DNA of 64,000 nucleotides from G020354785 sp964534745 (GCA_964534745.1 CAZHQW010000007.1:1-64000); one strand, 5' to 3'. Counted from the first letter of the stretch, positions 35,987 to 45,657 are shown. Numbers and translations are program-made. The notes: generated from the sequence alone by a model not told the origin.

Positions 35987-37903
35987 ATGGGTAAAATTAT
36001 TGGAATAGATCTGGGTACTACTAACTCCTGCGTAGCAGTAATGGAAGGTAATGAACCGGTGGTCATACCTAATAGTGAAGGTAAGCGTACCACACCATCA
36101 ATGGTGGCCTTTCTTGATAACGGCGAAAGAAAAGTGGGTGATCCTGCCAAAAGGCAAGCCATAACAAATCCGAAGAAAACCGTTTATTCTATCAAGCGTT
36201 TTATGGGAGAGACATATGAGAAGATGGACAAGGAGATTAAAAGGGTCCCATACAAAGTTATCAAGGGTGAAAACAGTACGCCAAGAGTGCAGATTGAAGA
36301 CAGAAAATATACTCCACAGGAGATATCGGCCATGATTCTTCAGAAGATGAAGAAGACGGCAGAGGATTATCTGGGTCAGGAGATAACGGATGCTGTTATT
36401 ACTGTTCCGGCTTATTTTAGCGATTCACAGAGGCAGGCAACAAAAGAAGCCGGTGAGATTGCAGGATTGAAAGTCAAGCGTATAATTAACGAGCCTACAG
36501 CTGCATCACTGGCATACGGACTTGACAAGAGAAATAAAGATTTAAAGATTGCAGTATTTGATCTGGGAGGAGGTACTTTTGATATATCAATACTTGAGCT
36601 GGGAGATGGTGTATTTGAGGTAAAATCAACAAACGGCAATACTCACCTGGGTGGTGATGATTTTGACCAGGAAGTAATAGACTGGCTGGCAGATGAATTT
36701 AAGAAAGATGAAGGGCTGGACCTCAGGAAAGATCCAATGGCCATGCAAAGGCTGAAGGAAGCTGCCGAGAAGGCAAAGATTGAACTTTCAAGCTCAACAA
36801 GCACAGAGATTAATCTGCCCTATATTATGCCCGTTGAAGGCATACCCAAGCATCTGGTTAAAACACTCACAAGGGCAAAATTCGAGAGTCTGACGGACCA
36901 GTTAATAAATGCAACTACTGAACCTTGTAAGAAAGCACTGAAGGATTCGGGATTCAGCGCTTCAGATATTGACGAAGTGATACTTGTCGGAGGTTCGACC
37001 CGTATCCCCGCTATCCAGGACATTGTTGAAAAGTTTTTTGGGAAGAAACCTTCCAAGGGCGTAAATCCGGATGAAGTTGTGGCAGTAGGTGCTGCGATAC
37101 AGGGAGGGGTGCTGACCGGGGAGGTCAAAGATGTATTACTGCTTGACGTTACTCCATTGTCACTCGGTATAGAGACTTTGGGCGGTGTAATGACCAGGCT
37201 TATTGAAGCAAATACTACAATACCTACCAAGAAAACAGAAACTTTTACTACTGCTGCCGATAACCAGCCTTCGGTGGAGATTCATGTTTTGCAGGGTGAA
37301 AGACCTATGGCAAGCGGAAATAAAACAATCGGCAGATTCCATCTTGATGGCATACCACCGTCACCCAGAGGGGTGCCTCAAATTGAGGTTACTTTTGATA
37401 TTGATGCTAACGGTATATTGAATGTATCGGCAAAGGATAAAGGTACAGGCAAGGAGCAGAGCATCAGAATAGAAGCTTCATCGGGACTGACGGATGAGGA
37501 AATTGAAAGAATGAAGCAGGAAGCTGAAGCACATGAAGCAGAAGACAAAAAGCAGCGTGAAACAATTGACAAGCTTAATGCCGCAGACAGCATGATATTT
37601 CAGACCGAAAAGCAGCTCAGGGAGTTTGGGGATAAGTTACCGGCAGATAAGAAGGAGCCGATAGAAAAGGCAGTGACCAACCTTAAGGAAGCACATAAGA
37701 ATAAGGATATTGAAGGTATAGATAAGGCGATGGCCGAGCTGAATGCAGTCTGGCAAAAGGCTTCTGAAGAAATGTACAAAGCCGGTCAGGCAGCAGATGC
37801 CGGTAAAGGTGGTCCCCAGGAAGATACTTCTTCAAAAGGAGGCAAGGGTTCAAAAGGAGATGATGAAGAAGTGACAGATGTGGATTTTGAGGAAGTGAAA
37901 TAG
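35987..37903 (+). CDS. dnaK: Hsp70 chaperone DnaK
   Basis: 638-residue ATP-driven chaperone. N-terminal ATPase: GIDLGTTNSCVAVMEG, the AVITVPAYFSDSQRQATKEAG block, IAVFDLGGGTFDISI and VGGSTRIPAIQ. Then comes the substrate-binding domain with LLDVTPLSLGIETLGGVMT. The C-terminus ends in the Asp/Glu tail EEVTDVDFEEVK after a Gly/Lys linker. No dnaJ or grpE is nearby. Two palindromic sites lie upstream and a strong terminator lies downstream, so it looks monocistronic. Confidence 0.98.
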   Translation: MGKIIGIDLGTTNSCVAVMEGNEPVVIPNSEGKRTTPSMVAFLDNGERKVGDPAKRQAITNPKKTVYSIKRFMGETYEKMDKEIKRVPYKVIKGENSTPRVQIEDRKYTPQEISAMILQKMKKTAEDYLGQEITDAVITVPAYFSDSQRQATKEAGEIAGLKVKRIINEPTAASLAYGLDKRNKDLKIAVFDLGGGTFDISILELGDGVFEVKSTNGNTHLGGDDFDQEVIDWLADEFKKDEGLDLRKDPMAMQRLKEAAEKAKIELSSSTSTEINLPYIMPVEGIPKHLVKTLTRAKFESLTDQLINATTEPCKKALKDSGFSASDIDEVILVGGSTRIPAIQDIVEKFFGKKPSKGVNPDEVVAVGAAIQGGVLTGEVKDVLLLDVTPLSLGIETLGGVMTRLIEANTTIPTKKTETFTTAADNQPSVEIHVLQGERPMASGNKTIGRFHLDGIPPSPRGVPQIEVTFDIDANGILNVSAKDKGTGKEQSIRIEASSGLTDEEIERMKQEAEAHEAEDKKQRETIDKLNAADSMIFQTEKQLREFGDKLPADKKEPIEKAVTNLKEAHKNKDIEGIDKAMAELNAVWQKASEEMYKAGQAADAGKGGPQEDTSSKGGKGSKGDDEEVTDVDFEEVK

Positions 37904-37935
37904 TTATATATTATCATATAAATAATGAATTCCAG

Positions 37936-37958
37936 GCCCCATATTATGGGGCTTTTTT
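37936..37958 (+). terminator. Rho-independent terminator after dnaK
   Basis: GCCCCATA and TATGGGGC form a GC-rich hairpin around a very short loop, followed by a run of six Ts. It lies 33 bp after the dnaK stop, before the next gene starts. Confidence 0.88.
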
Positions 37959-38010
37959 ATTTTTAATTTGAAGAATAGTGACTATTTTAGTCTTTAACAA
38001 AATTTACGGA

Positions 38011-38823
38011 ATGAGAAAAATATTTGCCTTACTGGCTATAGCAGCTTTACCAGGAGCAGCTTTTTTACAGACATATAAAAGCATTGATAATACTCTCTTT
38101 AACAGGACAGATGAAAAAGGATTGAAGCAGGGACCGTGGAAAAAATATTATCCAAACGGGAACCTTAATTATACGGCGACTTTTAAGGATGACAAACCCA
38201 TGGATACATTGAATAGGTATTTTGAAAACGGGAATATAAAAGCAATAATTTATTTTGATTCTGCAGGAATTTACGCCAGGGCAAGATTATTTTATGAGGA
38301 TGGACAGATAGCTGCTGAAGGTTATTACTACAATTCTCTTAAAGACAGCCTCTGGAAATATTACAGCTATTTTGAGGGAACGGTTATTTCGGATGAAATA
38401 TACAGGAAGGGGGAAAAATACGGACTGTCACATAAATATTATCCTAATGGTGTTGTCACAGAAATAATTGAATGGAAGGATGATATTAAAGACGGTATAT
38501 GGGAGCAGTATTATCAGGATAAATCCCTGAGGCTTAAAGGCAGCTACCAGAATGATGAACTGTCAGGAGATATAATTGTCTACTATCCCGATGGTAATGC
38601 TCAGATAAGAGGTTATTATCTGAACGGTAAAAGACACGGCAAGTGGTCATTTTTTAATGAAAAGGACAGCCTGAATTTTGAGGTGAATTTTATTAACGGC
38701 AAAGCTGAAGACGAGGAAATATTTACCAGAAAGCAACAGGAATATTTTCAGAAAATAGACGAGAATATAGGTAAATTTAAAGAACCTGAGCCTGAAGATT
38801 TTTATCAAAGTACTGAAGAATAG
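38011..38823 (+). CDS. YwqK-like MORN-repeat exported protein
   Basis: 270-residue protein from the ATG at 38011; an earlier in-frame start would place residues before the signal. After the signal segment (LLAIAALPGAAFLQ) it is a chain of about nine repeats of the type GxWKxYYxNGxLxxxxxFxxxK: GPWKKYYPNGNLNYTATF, then KYGLSHKYYPNGVVTEIIEW and HGKWSFFNEKDSLNFEV. The repeats match YwqK/MORN-variant proteins, sometimes labelled antitoxins; no toxin partner is present here and an envelope role is more likely. The subtilase gene follows 13 bp downstream. Confidence 0.82.
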   Translation: MRKIFALLAIAALPGAAFLQTYKSIDNTLFNRTDEKGLKQGPWKKYYPNGNLNYTATFKDDKPMDTLNRYFENGNIKAIIYFDSAGIYARARLFYEDGQIAAEGYYYNSLKDSLWKYYSYFEGTVISDEIYRKGEKYGLSHKYYPNGVVTEIIEWKDDIKDGIWEQYYQDKSLRLKGSYQNDELSGDIIVYYPDGNAQIRGYYLNGKRHGKWSFFNEKDSLNFEVNFINGKAEDEEIFTRKQQEYFQKIDENIGKFKEPEPEDFYQSTEE

Positions 38824-38836
38824 AATAATAATATCA

Positions 38837-40483
38837 ATGAAAAGAGTAAAGGGCCTGATAATATGTTTTCTTTTAATATTATCTGAGGGAGTATTTTCAC
38901 AGACATATCCCGGCCGTTACTTTATAAGGTTTACTGACAAGAATAATAATCCGTACAGTCTTGACAGACCCGGTGAGTTTTTATCTGAACGTGCTATTCA
39001 GAGAAGGATAAAACAAGATATACCATTATCCTTTAATGATTTACCTGTAACCCCGGCATATATTGACAGTTTAAGAGCTTTGGGAGTGCCGGTATATAAC
39101 AGATCAAAGTGGTTTAATGCAATAACAACAGACACCATAAGTCCGTTTTTGCTGGAAAAGATATATAATCTGCCGTTTGTTGTTAAACCGTCAGATCAGG
39201 ATTCCCTGCAGCCGGTTAAGAGGACAGGAAAAAGCATAATGACGCAAACCGCAGGTTTCTTTGAGTATGATCTGAACTATGGCTATTCGGAAAAACAGAT
39301 AAAGATACATAATGGCCATGTCCTGCATCAGCAGGGATATACAGGCAAGGGAGTGCAGATCGCCGTAATTGATGCAGGATTCCTTGGCGTTGATGTTATT
39401 GAAGGTTTCTCAGAGTTGTGGAGCGATAACAGAATACTTGGGACAAGGGATTTTGTTAACAGTAATTCGGATATCTATCGCGAGGCCATTCATGGAATGT
39501 ACGTTTTATCAGTTATTGCCGGCAATATACCATATGAATATATAGGTACGGCGCCTGAAGCAAGCTTCTGGCTTCTACGTTCCGAGGATGTAAGTTCAGA
39601 ATATATTATTGAAGAGGATAACTGGGTGTCTGCTGCCGAGTTCGCAGATAGCGCGGGAGCAGACATTATTACCTCTTCACTTGGTTATTCCACGTTCTGG
39701 GATGCTAGTCAGGACCATAGCTACGAAGATATGGACGGGAACTCGGCAAGGATATCAATAGCTGCGGATATAGCTGCATCAAAAGGTATGCTGGTCGTGT
39801 CAAGTGCAGGCAATTTCGGAGACAAATTATGGAAGTATATTTCAGCACCTGCTGATGCCGATAGTGTACTTGCTGTTGGAGCAATAGATGTTACAGGTAC
39901 TATAGCAGCATTCAGCTCACGGGGGCCCTCAGCGGATGGCAGAATAAAGCCCGATGTATGTGCCGTAGGTAATAAAACCTATATTCTGCGCCAGACCGGC
40001 TCGGTTGGTACGGGAGGGGGAACATCACTGTCTGCGCCAATAATAAGCGGACTGGCGGCTTGCCTATGGCAGTCCAATCCGGATGCTACAAGCATGGAAA
40101 TATATTCTGCAATAAAAGAAAGCTCAGACCGGTATAGCAGTCCGGATACCATTTACGGATACGGCATTCCTGACTTCGGCCTCGCTGATATAATATGTAA
40201 AAGCAGGTATGGTAATGTATTGCATGAATTCTATTCACTGAATGTTTACCCCAGTCACTTTACCGAGAGAATAAGTATTACTTTTTATTCTACTATAGAC
40301 AACACCGTAAATATCACGATCTATAATACTCTGGGTGATAAGATCAAAGAAGAAATATTTCACGTGAATGAAGGCTATAATGAAATAATACAGGATAATC
40401 TGGGTACGCTCGTACCTGGTATGTATCTGGTTAATGTTCGTTCCGCAAAATCGTCCCTCGTTCGTAAGTTAATTAAAATGTAG
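38837..40483 (+). CDS. Secreted S8 subtilisin-like protease with T9SS sorting domain
   Basis: 548-residue exported serine protease. Signal peptide ends GVFSQ, followed by a propeptide-like part to about residue 150. The triad is Asp in IAVIDAGFLG (about 180), His in IHGMYVLSVIAG (about 215) and Ser in GGGTSLSAPIISGL (about 400). The oxyanion Asn is in VVSSAGNFGDK. The C-terminal 75 residues (LNVYPSHFTERISITFY to LVRKLIKM) are a type A sorting domain, so export by the T9SS is expected. The gene is 6 bp before xseA, a likely transcriptional coupling without a functional reason. Confidence 0.9.
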   Translation: MKRVKGLIICFLLILSEGVFSQTYPGRYFIRFTDKNNNPYSLDRPGEFLSERAIQRRIKQDIPLSFNDLPVTPAYIDSLRALGVPVYNRSKWFNAITTDTISPFLLEKIYNLPFVVKPSDQDSLQPVKRTGKSIMTQTAGFFEYDLNYGYSEKQIKIHNGHVLHQQGYTGKGVQIAVIDAGFLGVDVIEGFSELWSDNRILGTRDFVNSNSDIYREAIHGMYVLSVIAGNIPYEYIGTAPEASFWLLRSEDVSSEYIIEEDNWVSAAEFADSAGADIITSSLGYSTFWDASQDHSYEDMDGNSARISIAADIAASKGMLVVSSAGNFGDKLWKYISAPADADSVLAVGAIDVTGTIAAFSSRGPSADGRIKPDVCAVGNKTYILRQTGSVGTGGGTSLSAPIISGLAACLWQSNPDATSMEIYSAIKESSDRYSSPDTIYGYGIPDFGLADIICKSRYGNVLHEFYSLNVYPSHFTERISITFYSTIDNTVNITIYNTLGDKIKEEIFHVNEGYNEIIQDNLGTLVPGMYLVNVRSAKSSLVRKLIKM

Positions 40484-40489
40484 GCCAGG

Positions 40490-41800
40490 GTGAACGCTGC
40501 AAGTAAACATATGTCACTTTATGAACTTAACCAGGAGGTCAGAAAAATATTAAAGGATAATTTATCTGAATATTACTGGGTAATTGGCGAAATAAGCGAA
40601 ATAAAACTGAATAATACGGGCCATTGCTATCTCGAGCTGGTTGAGAAGGATAAATCAACCGATAACCTGCGGGCACGGGCCAGGGCAATAATATGGTCTT
40701 CAACTTTCAGGATACTTAAGCCCTATTTTGAAACGACCACCGGTATGACACTTACAAAGGGTATTAAGGTGCTGGTAAAAGTTACTGTTGAGTTTCATGA
40801 GCTATATGGATACAGCCTTATTGTTACAGATATTGAACCTTCATATACTATTGGAGAGCTTGCACGGACAAAGCAGGAAACAATAAACCGTCTTATAGAA
40901 GAGGGTGTAATTGACATGAACAAATCTCTGCCTTTTCCTCTCCTTCCGCGTAAGATAGCTGTTATATCATCTGAAACGGCTGCAGGATACGGAGATTTTT
41001 ATGATCAGCTTCTGAATAATCAGTATCAATATAAGTTTTATGTTAAGCTATTCCCTGCATTAATGCAGGGTGAAGAAGCAGAAAAGTCGATTATTGAAGC
41101 ACTGGATAACATATACAGGTATGAAGATTTTTTTGATGTAGTAGTATTAATAAGGGGAGGAGGATCGCAGGCTGACCTCAGCTGTTTTAACAACTACTGG
41201 CTCGCCTATAATATTACACAGTTCCCCAGGCCCGTGTTAACTGGTATTGGCCATGAGCAGGATGAGTCAGTTGTTGATATTGTTGCGCACACTCACCTGA
41301 AGACACCCACGGCTGTGGCCGAATACCTCATTTCCATATTCCAGGATGCTGAAAATCATATAATTGAACTTCAAAACACTATTACTGACCGGTGCCTTGA
41401 AAATATGGTCAGCGAAAAGGACAAAATAAATGTGCTTCGCATAAATACCTTTAACAGCACGGTGAGATTAATATCACAGCACAGTAAAAAAGCAGAATTA
41501 CTGGGCAGCAGAATTAAATCAATATTCAGGGAGGCAGTTATTAAAAACTCACAATGGTTTGTATTTCTTCAAAGAAACCTGAAACAGCATTGTACGGGCT
41601 ACATTTCAAATAAAAACTATGCTCTTGAGATTCTTGAAAAGAAAAATTATTACCTTGATCCTCGAAATATATTGAAGCGAGGGTATTCAATTACACTGCA
41701 TAATGGAATACATGTGAAGTCGGCCGGCGAACTGAAGAATCAGGATCTAATTGATACCATTTTATATAAGGGCAGGATAAAAAGCAAAGTGATAAAGTAA
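40490..41800 (+). CDS. xseA: Exodeoxyribonuclease VII large subunit
   Basis: About 436-residue subunit of the single-strand exonuclease ExoVII used in mismatch repair and DNA damage tolerance. The N-terminal OB domain runs YYWVIGEISEIKLNNTGHCYLELVEKD. The catalytic region has FPLLPRKIAVISSETAAGYGDFYDQL, VVVLIRGGGSQADLSCFNNY, the GIGHEQDESVVDIVAH block and TPTAVAEYLIS. The end carries the NILKRGYSITLHNG motif. The start is either the GTG at 40490 or the ATG at 40511; both keep the domain whole. Confidence 0.94.
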   Translation: MNAASKHMSLYELNQEVRKILKDNLSEYYWVIGEISEIKLNNTGHCYLELVEKDKSTDNLRARARAIIWSSTFRILKPYFETTTGMTLTKGIKVLVKVTVEFHELYGYSLIVTDIEPSYTIGELARTKQETINRLIEEGVIDMNKSLPFPLLPRKIAVISSETAAGYGDFYDQLLNNQYQYKFYVKLFPALMQGEEAEKSIIEALDNIYRYEDFFDVVVLIRGGGSQADLSCFNNYWLAYNITQFPRPVLTGIGHEQDESVVDIVAHTHLKTPTAVAEYLISIFQDAENHIIELQNTITDRCLENMVSEKDKINVLRINTFNSTVRLISQHSKKAELLGSRIKSIFREAVIKNSQWFVFLQRNLKQHCTGYISNKNYALEILEKKNYYLDPRNILKRGYSITLHNGIHVKSAGELKNQDLIDTILYKGRIKSKVIK

Positions 41801-41822
41801 TATATAAAATAAGATAATAAAT

Positions 41823-42032
41823 ATGGGGAAAACAGATATCTCTTATTCAAGGGCAATTAAAGAGATTGAGGAAATACTCGGGAAAATAGAAAGTGAAGAG
41901 CTTGATGTCGATCAACTAAGCGCCAGTGTTAAGAAAGCGGCAGATTTGCTGAAAATCTGCAAATCAAAGCTGCGTGATACCGAGCAGGAGATACAGAAAA
42001 TACTGGATGATATGGACAAGAACTCCTCCTAG
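41823..42032 (+). CDS. xseB: Exodeoxyribonuclease VII small subunit
   Basis: 69-residue helical protein starting MGKTDISYSRAIKEIEEILGKIESEELDVDQLSASVKKA, the standard XseB fold of two antiparallel helices. It forms the multi-copy stalk of ExoVII with the large subunit encoded 22 bp upstream. The length is typical. Confidence 0.93.
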   Translation: MGKTDISYSRAIKEIEEILGKIESEELDVDQLSASVKKAADLLKICKSKLRDTEQEIQKILDDMDKNSS

Positions 42033-42155
42033 CTAAACTATCCGGGACTCCAAATTGAAATATAAACCAGCTATGTAAATTATATTAGCAAGTTTATGTG
42101 AAAGCAATTTCAAATGTTATTAAAGGAACTTCTGATAATAATAACAGATTAAAAA

Positions 42156-43316
42156 ATGAAAAAGTTTATTCTAATTATTGTTTCTTCGATTTTTGCTTTA
42201 TTGCTGGGGGAATTGATGCTCAAATTGTTTTTTCCTTTAACTGTTAAAAATGATCATCATAAGATTTTCTGTCAGTACGATTCACTGCTGGGATGGATAA
42301 AAATACCAAATTATGAGGGATTTCACATTACTGAAGAGTATAAGGTTAAAGAATCATTTAACTCCAAAGGGTTAAGGGGCAATGAATATAACTATAATAA
42401 GGCCGGAAAAGAAAGCCGCATATTAATATTTGGGGATTCTTTTGCCGAAGCATATATGGTTGATTTTAAGGATATGTTTTCGGAAGTATTAAAGAGACGT
42501 TTAAATGATGCGGATTCTTCCGGTCAGAAATTTTATGAGGTTATAAACTTCGGGACCGGAGGATATTCTACAGACCAGGAAGTATTATATTTTAAGTCAG
42601 AAGGAGTAAAATATAATCCTGACATTGTAATATTGATGTTTTGTGTAAATGATGTTTGGTATAATAATCAAAAAGAATACTGGCGCGGATACAAACCTAT
42701 GTATGAATTGATTGACGGCAGACTTTTTTTAACAAATGTGCCTGTTCCAGTCAGGGAACCGGATGAACCGGCAATATATACCAGGATTAAGGACTGGGCA
42801 GCAAAACATTCAGAAATCTATAAAAGAACGTGCATTGTCAAAGATAAAATAACTATAGCGTTTAGAGGGGATGAAAATAGAATACCGGGTGATTTTTTAA
42901 TTTATTCAAAAAATCCTGATAATGATGTCAGACATGCCTGGGATGTTACTGAAGCAATAGTTTCCGAACTAAAAATAATATGTGATTCTGTAAATAGTGA
43001 TCTGATAGTTTTTTACATACCTTCAAAAGAAGCTATATATAATAATATATGGCAGGGATTGAAAATCGGATATAATATGGCAGATGATGAGTATTCTGTT
43101 ACTCTGCCAGCAGTAAAATTAGGAATAATCTGTAAAAAGCTGGGAATTAAATTTATTGATCCAACTCAGAAACTAAAAATTGAGGCAGATATATTGTTAA
43201 AAAATGAAAATACATATATTTATTACAAGATTGACAGTCACTTAAATAAAGTTGGGCATCAATTAATTGGCGAAATTTTAACACTATATATCCAAAAAAA
43301 TTATAGTATCCTTTAA
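42156..43316 (+). CDS. SGNH/GDSL-type hydrolase, membrane-anchored
   Basis: 386-residue protein with an N-terminal hydrophobic anchor (about residues 4-25). The hydrolase domain carries the nucleophile Ser in ILIFGDSFAEAY, then VINFGTGGYSTDQEVLYF, ILMFCVNDVWYN (Asn) and the C-terminal Asp-His pair in IDSHLNKVGHQLIG. SGNH proteins of this form often de-esterify or O-acetylate surface polysaccharides. The substrate is unknown. It stands between xseB and the queuosine genes, ends at a strong hairpin, and is AT-richer than its neighbours, which may mean separate acquisition. Confidence 0.8.
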   Translation: MKKFILIIVSSIFALLLGELMLKLFFPLTVKNDHHKIFCQYDSLLGWIKIPNYEGFHITEEYKVKESFNSKGLRGNEYNYNKAGKESRILIFGDSFAEAYMVDFKDMFSEVLKRRLNDADSSGQKFYEVINFGTGGYSTDQEVLYFKSEGVKYNPDIVILMFCVNDVWYNNQKEYWRGYKPMYELIDGRLFLTNVPVPVREPDEPAIYTRIKDWAAKHSEIYKRTCIVKDKITIAFRGDENRIPGDFLIYSKNPDNDVRHAWDVTEAIVSELKIICDSVNSDLIVFYIPSKEAIYNNIWQGLKIGYNMADDEYSVTLPAVKLGIICKKLGIKFIDPTQKLKIEADILLKNENTYIYYKIDSHLNKVGHQLIGEILTLYIQKNYSIL

Positions 43317-43318
43317 AA

Positions 43319-43350
43319 AAAGACCAGGAATCTGCTGATTCCTGGTCTTT
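43319..43350 (+). terminator. Rho-independent hairpin after the SGNH gene
   Basis: A perfect 14-bp inverted repeat, AAAGACCAGGAATC and GATTCCTGGTCTTT, around a TGCT loop. It lies 2 bp after the stop codon, with a short T tract inside the right arm. It is symmetric and could also act on transcripts from the other strand. Confidence 0.85.
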
Positions 43351-43525
43351 AAAACCCTAAAAATTAAACCTAAAATTTTACAAAAACCCTAAGAGAACAA
43401 TTATTAAACCTAACAAAAATTAAACTTAATAGTTATGAACCCAACTATCTCTTTTAACGATAGTCAGCTATAATTTGTTTCATTTTTAATGCATTAAAAA
43501 AGACATTATACTTTATGCTAACTCA
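43351..43525. other. AT-rich spacer with short repeats and a 12-codon ORF
   Basis: Between the terminator and the queF promoter the sequence holds near-copies of AAACCCTAA and ATTAAACCTAA (43352 onward). A 12-codon ORF runs from the ATG at 43435 to the TAA at 43473 (MNPTISFNDSQL). Inside it, ACTATC and GATAGT (43444-43464) form a weak hairpin. I see no established element; a leader peptide is possible but unproven. Confidence 0.35.
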
Positions 43526-43555
43526 TTGTTAATATTCATTTTGTTTCTAACTTTG
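43526..43555 (+). promoter_or_regulatory. Promoter for queF-queC (TTG, 19 bp, TAACTTTG)
   Basis: TTG at 43526-43528, a spacer of 19 bp, then TAACTTTG at 43548-43555. This fits the Bacteroidota consensus closely. The queF ATG is only 9 bp beyond, so the transcript would have a very short leader and no room for a riboswitch. Confidence 0.75.
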
Positions 43556-43563
43556 CCACTGTT

Positions 43564-43944
43564 ATGGAAGAAAAATACGGGACACGGATGATCCGGGAAA
43601 ACCGGCTTGAAAGATTTGAAAATAAAAACCTTAAACGGGATTATACTATTGAATTTGTATGTCCGGAGCTGACATGCCTTTGTCCCTTATCGGGATTTCC
43701 TGATTTTGCCACCATATATATTGAATACCAGCCTGATAAATATTGCGTGGAACTGAAAAGCCTCAAACTGTATTTTAACAGCTACAGGGACAAGAGTATT
43801 TTTCACGAGGAGCTGGCGAATAAAATACTTGACGACCTTGTGGAGCTGCTGCAACCCAAGTATATGAAGGTACTGGCCGACTTCAACCAGAGGGGCAACA
43901 TACATACAAAAGTGACTGCCACGCATGGTAGGAAAATTGAATAA
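43564..43944 (+). CDS. queF: preQ1 synthase (NADPH-dependent 7-cyano-7-deazaguanine reductase)
   Basis: 126-residue short-type QueF that reduces the nitrile of preQ0 to the amine of preQ1 for queuosine in tRNA. The catalytic Cys lies in CLCPLSGFPDFATIYIEYQPD, and the NADPH-side QueF motif is YCVELKSLKLYFNSYRD. The HEELANKILDDL and NQRGNIHTKVTATH blocks complete the T-fold. It overlaps queC by 20 bp, so translation is coupled. Confidence 0.95.
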   Translation: MEEKYGTRMIRENRLERFENKNLKRDYTIEFVCPELTCLCPLSGFPDFATIYIEYQPDKYCVELKSLKLYFNSYRDKSIFHEELANKILDDLVELLQPKYMKVLADFNQRGNIHTKVTATHGRKIE

Positions 43945-44608
43945 AGCATATGTCCTTCTTTCAGGGGGACAGGACTCCTTTGTATGCCTTCTGTGGGTCA
44001 GGGAAAAATTTAATGCAATTGAAGCGATAAGTATTGCCTATAACCAGAGCCATAAAGTTGAGCTTGATTATGCTAAAAAAATAGCGCTTCATTTCGGAGT
44101 AGAGCATACAATATATGACATCGGTGGCTTCTTCAGCACTATTTCTGCAAGTTCGCTGCTAAGCAACGGCAATCACAATATCAGTCATGTTAACGCCCCC
44201 AGGCTGCCGGCAAGTTTTATTCCGAACCGAAATGGTATTTTCCTGACAATAGCTGCCAGCCATGCCTTTAGTAAAAATGAAAAGGTGATCAACCTTGTTA
44301 CAGGGGCCTGTGAAACGGATTATTCAGGGTATCCGGACTGCAGGCTTGACTATATGAAAGCAAAGGCCCGGGAGTTGTCATTGGGAATGGACTGCCATGT
44401 AGAGATACATACGCCCCTGATGTCGTTAAGCAAGGCACAGATATTCGGACTGGCAGACAAAGCCGGCAAATTGAAGGAGCTCATGGAACTGACAATGACA
44501 TGCTATGATGGGGTCGAGAACATGAACGAGTGGGGCAGGGGATGCGGTGAATGCCCTGCATGCAAACTGCGAAAGAAGGGGTATGAAGAGTTTACCCGCA
44601 AAAACTAA
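43925..44608 (+). CDS. queC: 7-cyano-7-deazaguanine (preQ0) synthase
   Basis: 227-residue ATP-dependent enzyme converting 7-carboxy-7-deazaguanine to preQ0. The PP-loop is VLLSGGQDSFVCLLW, followed by VNAPRLPASFIPNRNGIFLTIAASHAF and TGACETDYSGYPDCR. The C-terminal zinc site is GCGECPACKLRKKGYEEF. It uses the product of QueE, encoded about 2 kb downstream, and hands preQ0 to QueF. The 3' end overlaps the threonine aldolase gene by 4 bp, convergent. Confidence 0.96.
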   Translation: MVGKLNKAYVLLSGGQDSFVCLLWVREKFNAIEAISIAYNQSHKVELDYAKKIALHFGVEHTIYDIGGFFSTISASSLLSNGNHNISHVNAPRLPASFIPNRNGIFLTIAASHAFSKNEKVINLVTGACETDYSGYPDCRLDYMKAKARELSLGMDCHVEIHTPLMSLSKAQIFGLADKAGKLKELMELTMTCYDGVENMNEWGRGCGECPACKLRKKGYEEFTRKN

Positions 44609-45657
44609 TTCTTAACTATAGAATCCTTAATATCCCTGACAATATCATTTATATCTTCCATCTTTGTGTCCCACGAACACATCAATCTCACTCCCCCGGC
44701 TCCAATGAAGGTGTAGAAGTGCCACCCGCGGCTTTTCAGGTATTCGATTGACCTGGCAGGAAGGCTAATAAATAAGGCGTTTGCCTCACAGGGAAACATA
44801 AATTTAACTTCTTCGATATTATCCAGCTTGTTTTTTAGTTCCCGGGCGCATTCATTGGCATGCCTGGCATTTTTGAGCCATGCATTTGTTTTCAGCATAC
44901 CAATCCATTGTGCAGCAATGAACCTCATCTTTGCCGAAAGCTGTCCGCTTTGCTTGCACCTGTATTCAAACTCATGTGACAGCTCCTTATTGAAGAAAAT
45001 AACTGTTTCTCCAAACATGGTTCCGTTTTTTACGCCCCCGAAACATAGAATATCTGTTCCGTGCTTCCATGTTAGTTCTTTAGGAGCCACATCAAGTGAA
45101 GCAATGGCATTTGCCAGTCTTGCCCCGTCCATATGAAACCTCAGGTTATATTTTTGTATGGTTTTATGAATATCTGCCATCTCACGTGGTTTATAAACCG
45201 TGCCCACTTCGGTGGACTGCGTAATGCTGACTACGCGGGGCTTAGGATAATGTATGTCAGTTCTCCGTGTAACTATATCGGTTATGCTGCTGCACGATAA
45301 TTTACCGTCATCGCCTGTTCCCAGCAGTATCTTTGCCCCGTTTGAAAAAAATTCGGGAGCACCGCATTCATCGGTCTCAATATGTGAAAGTTCATTGCAA
45401 ATAATACTGTGATAGGATTCACATGATGAAGCCAGGGCAAGCGCATTGGCAGATGTGCCGTTATATACAAAAAAAACCTCGCAGTCAGTTTCAAACAATT
45501 CCCTGAACAGGTCACAGGCTTCTTCTGTCCACCTGTCTTCACCGTAAGGGTACTCGTAACCTGTATTTGCCTTATTGATATAATCCAGGGCTTCCTGGCA
45601 TATACCTGAGTAATTATCACTTGCAAAACAGGTTTTCCTGTCTTTTTTGCTGATCAT
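44605..45657 (-). CDS. ltaE: Low-specificity threonine aldolase-like PLP enzyme
   Basis: 350-residue fold-type I PLP enzyme splitting L-threonine (or allo-threonine) to glycine and acetaldehyde. It has FVYNGTSANALALAS, SHIETDECGAPEFF, FHMDGARLANAIASLDV (Asp for the PLP ring) and the Schiff-base Lys in LCFGGVKNGTMFGE (about residue 208). The GHMD-type motif and length match the bacterial family. It sits between the two halves of the queuosine set but is on the opposite strand, with no known link to that pathway. Confidence 0.92.
   Translation of the reverse strand: MISKKDRKTCFASDNYSGICQEALDYINKANTGYEYPYGEDRWTEEACDLFRELFETDCEVFFVYNGTSANALALASSCESYHSIICNELSHIETDECGAPEFFSNGAKILLGTGDDGKLSCSSITDIVTRRTDIHYPKPRVVSITQSTEVGTVYKPREMADIHKTIQKYNLRFHMDGARLANAIASLDVAPKELTWKHGTDILCFGGVKNGTMFGETVIFFNKELSHEFEYRCKQSGQLSAKMRFIAAQWIGMLKTNAWLKNARHANECARELKNKLDNIEEVKFMFPCEANALFISLPARSIEYLKSRGWHFYTFIGAGGVRLMCSWDTKMEDINDIVRDIKDSIVKN

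Noticed and set aside
38011..38823. Toxin-antitoxin system at the YwqK/MORN gene
   Set aside because: No toxin-like neighbour and the protein has a signal peptide; the label derives from a distant relative only.
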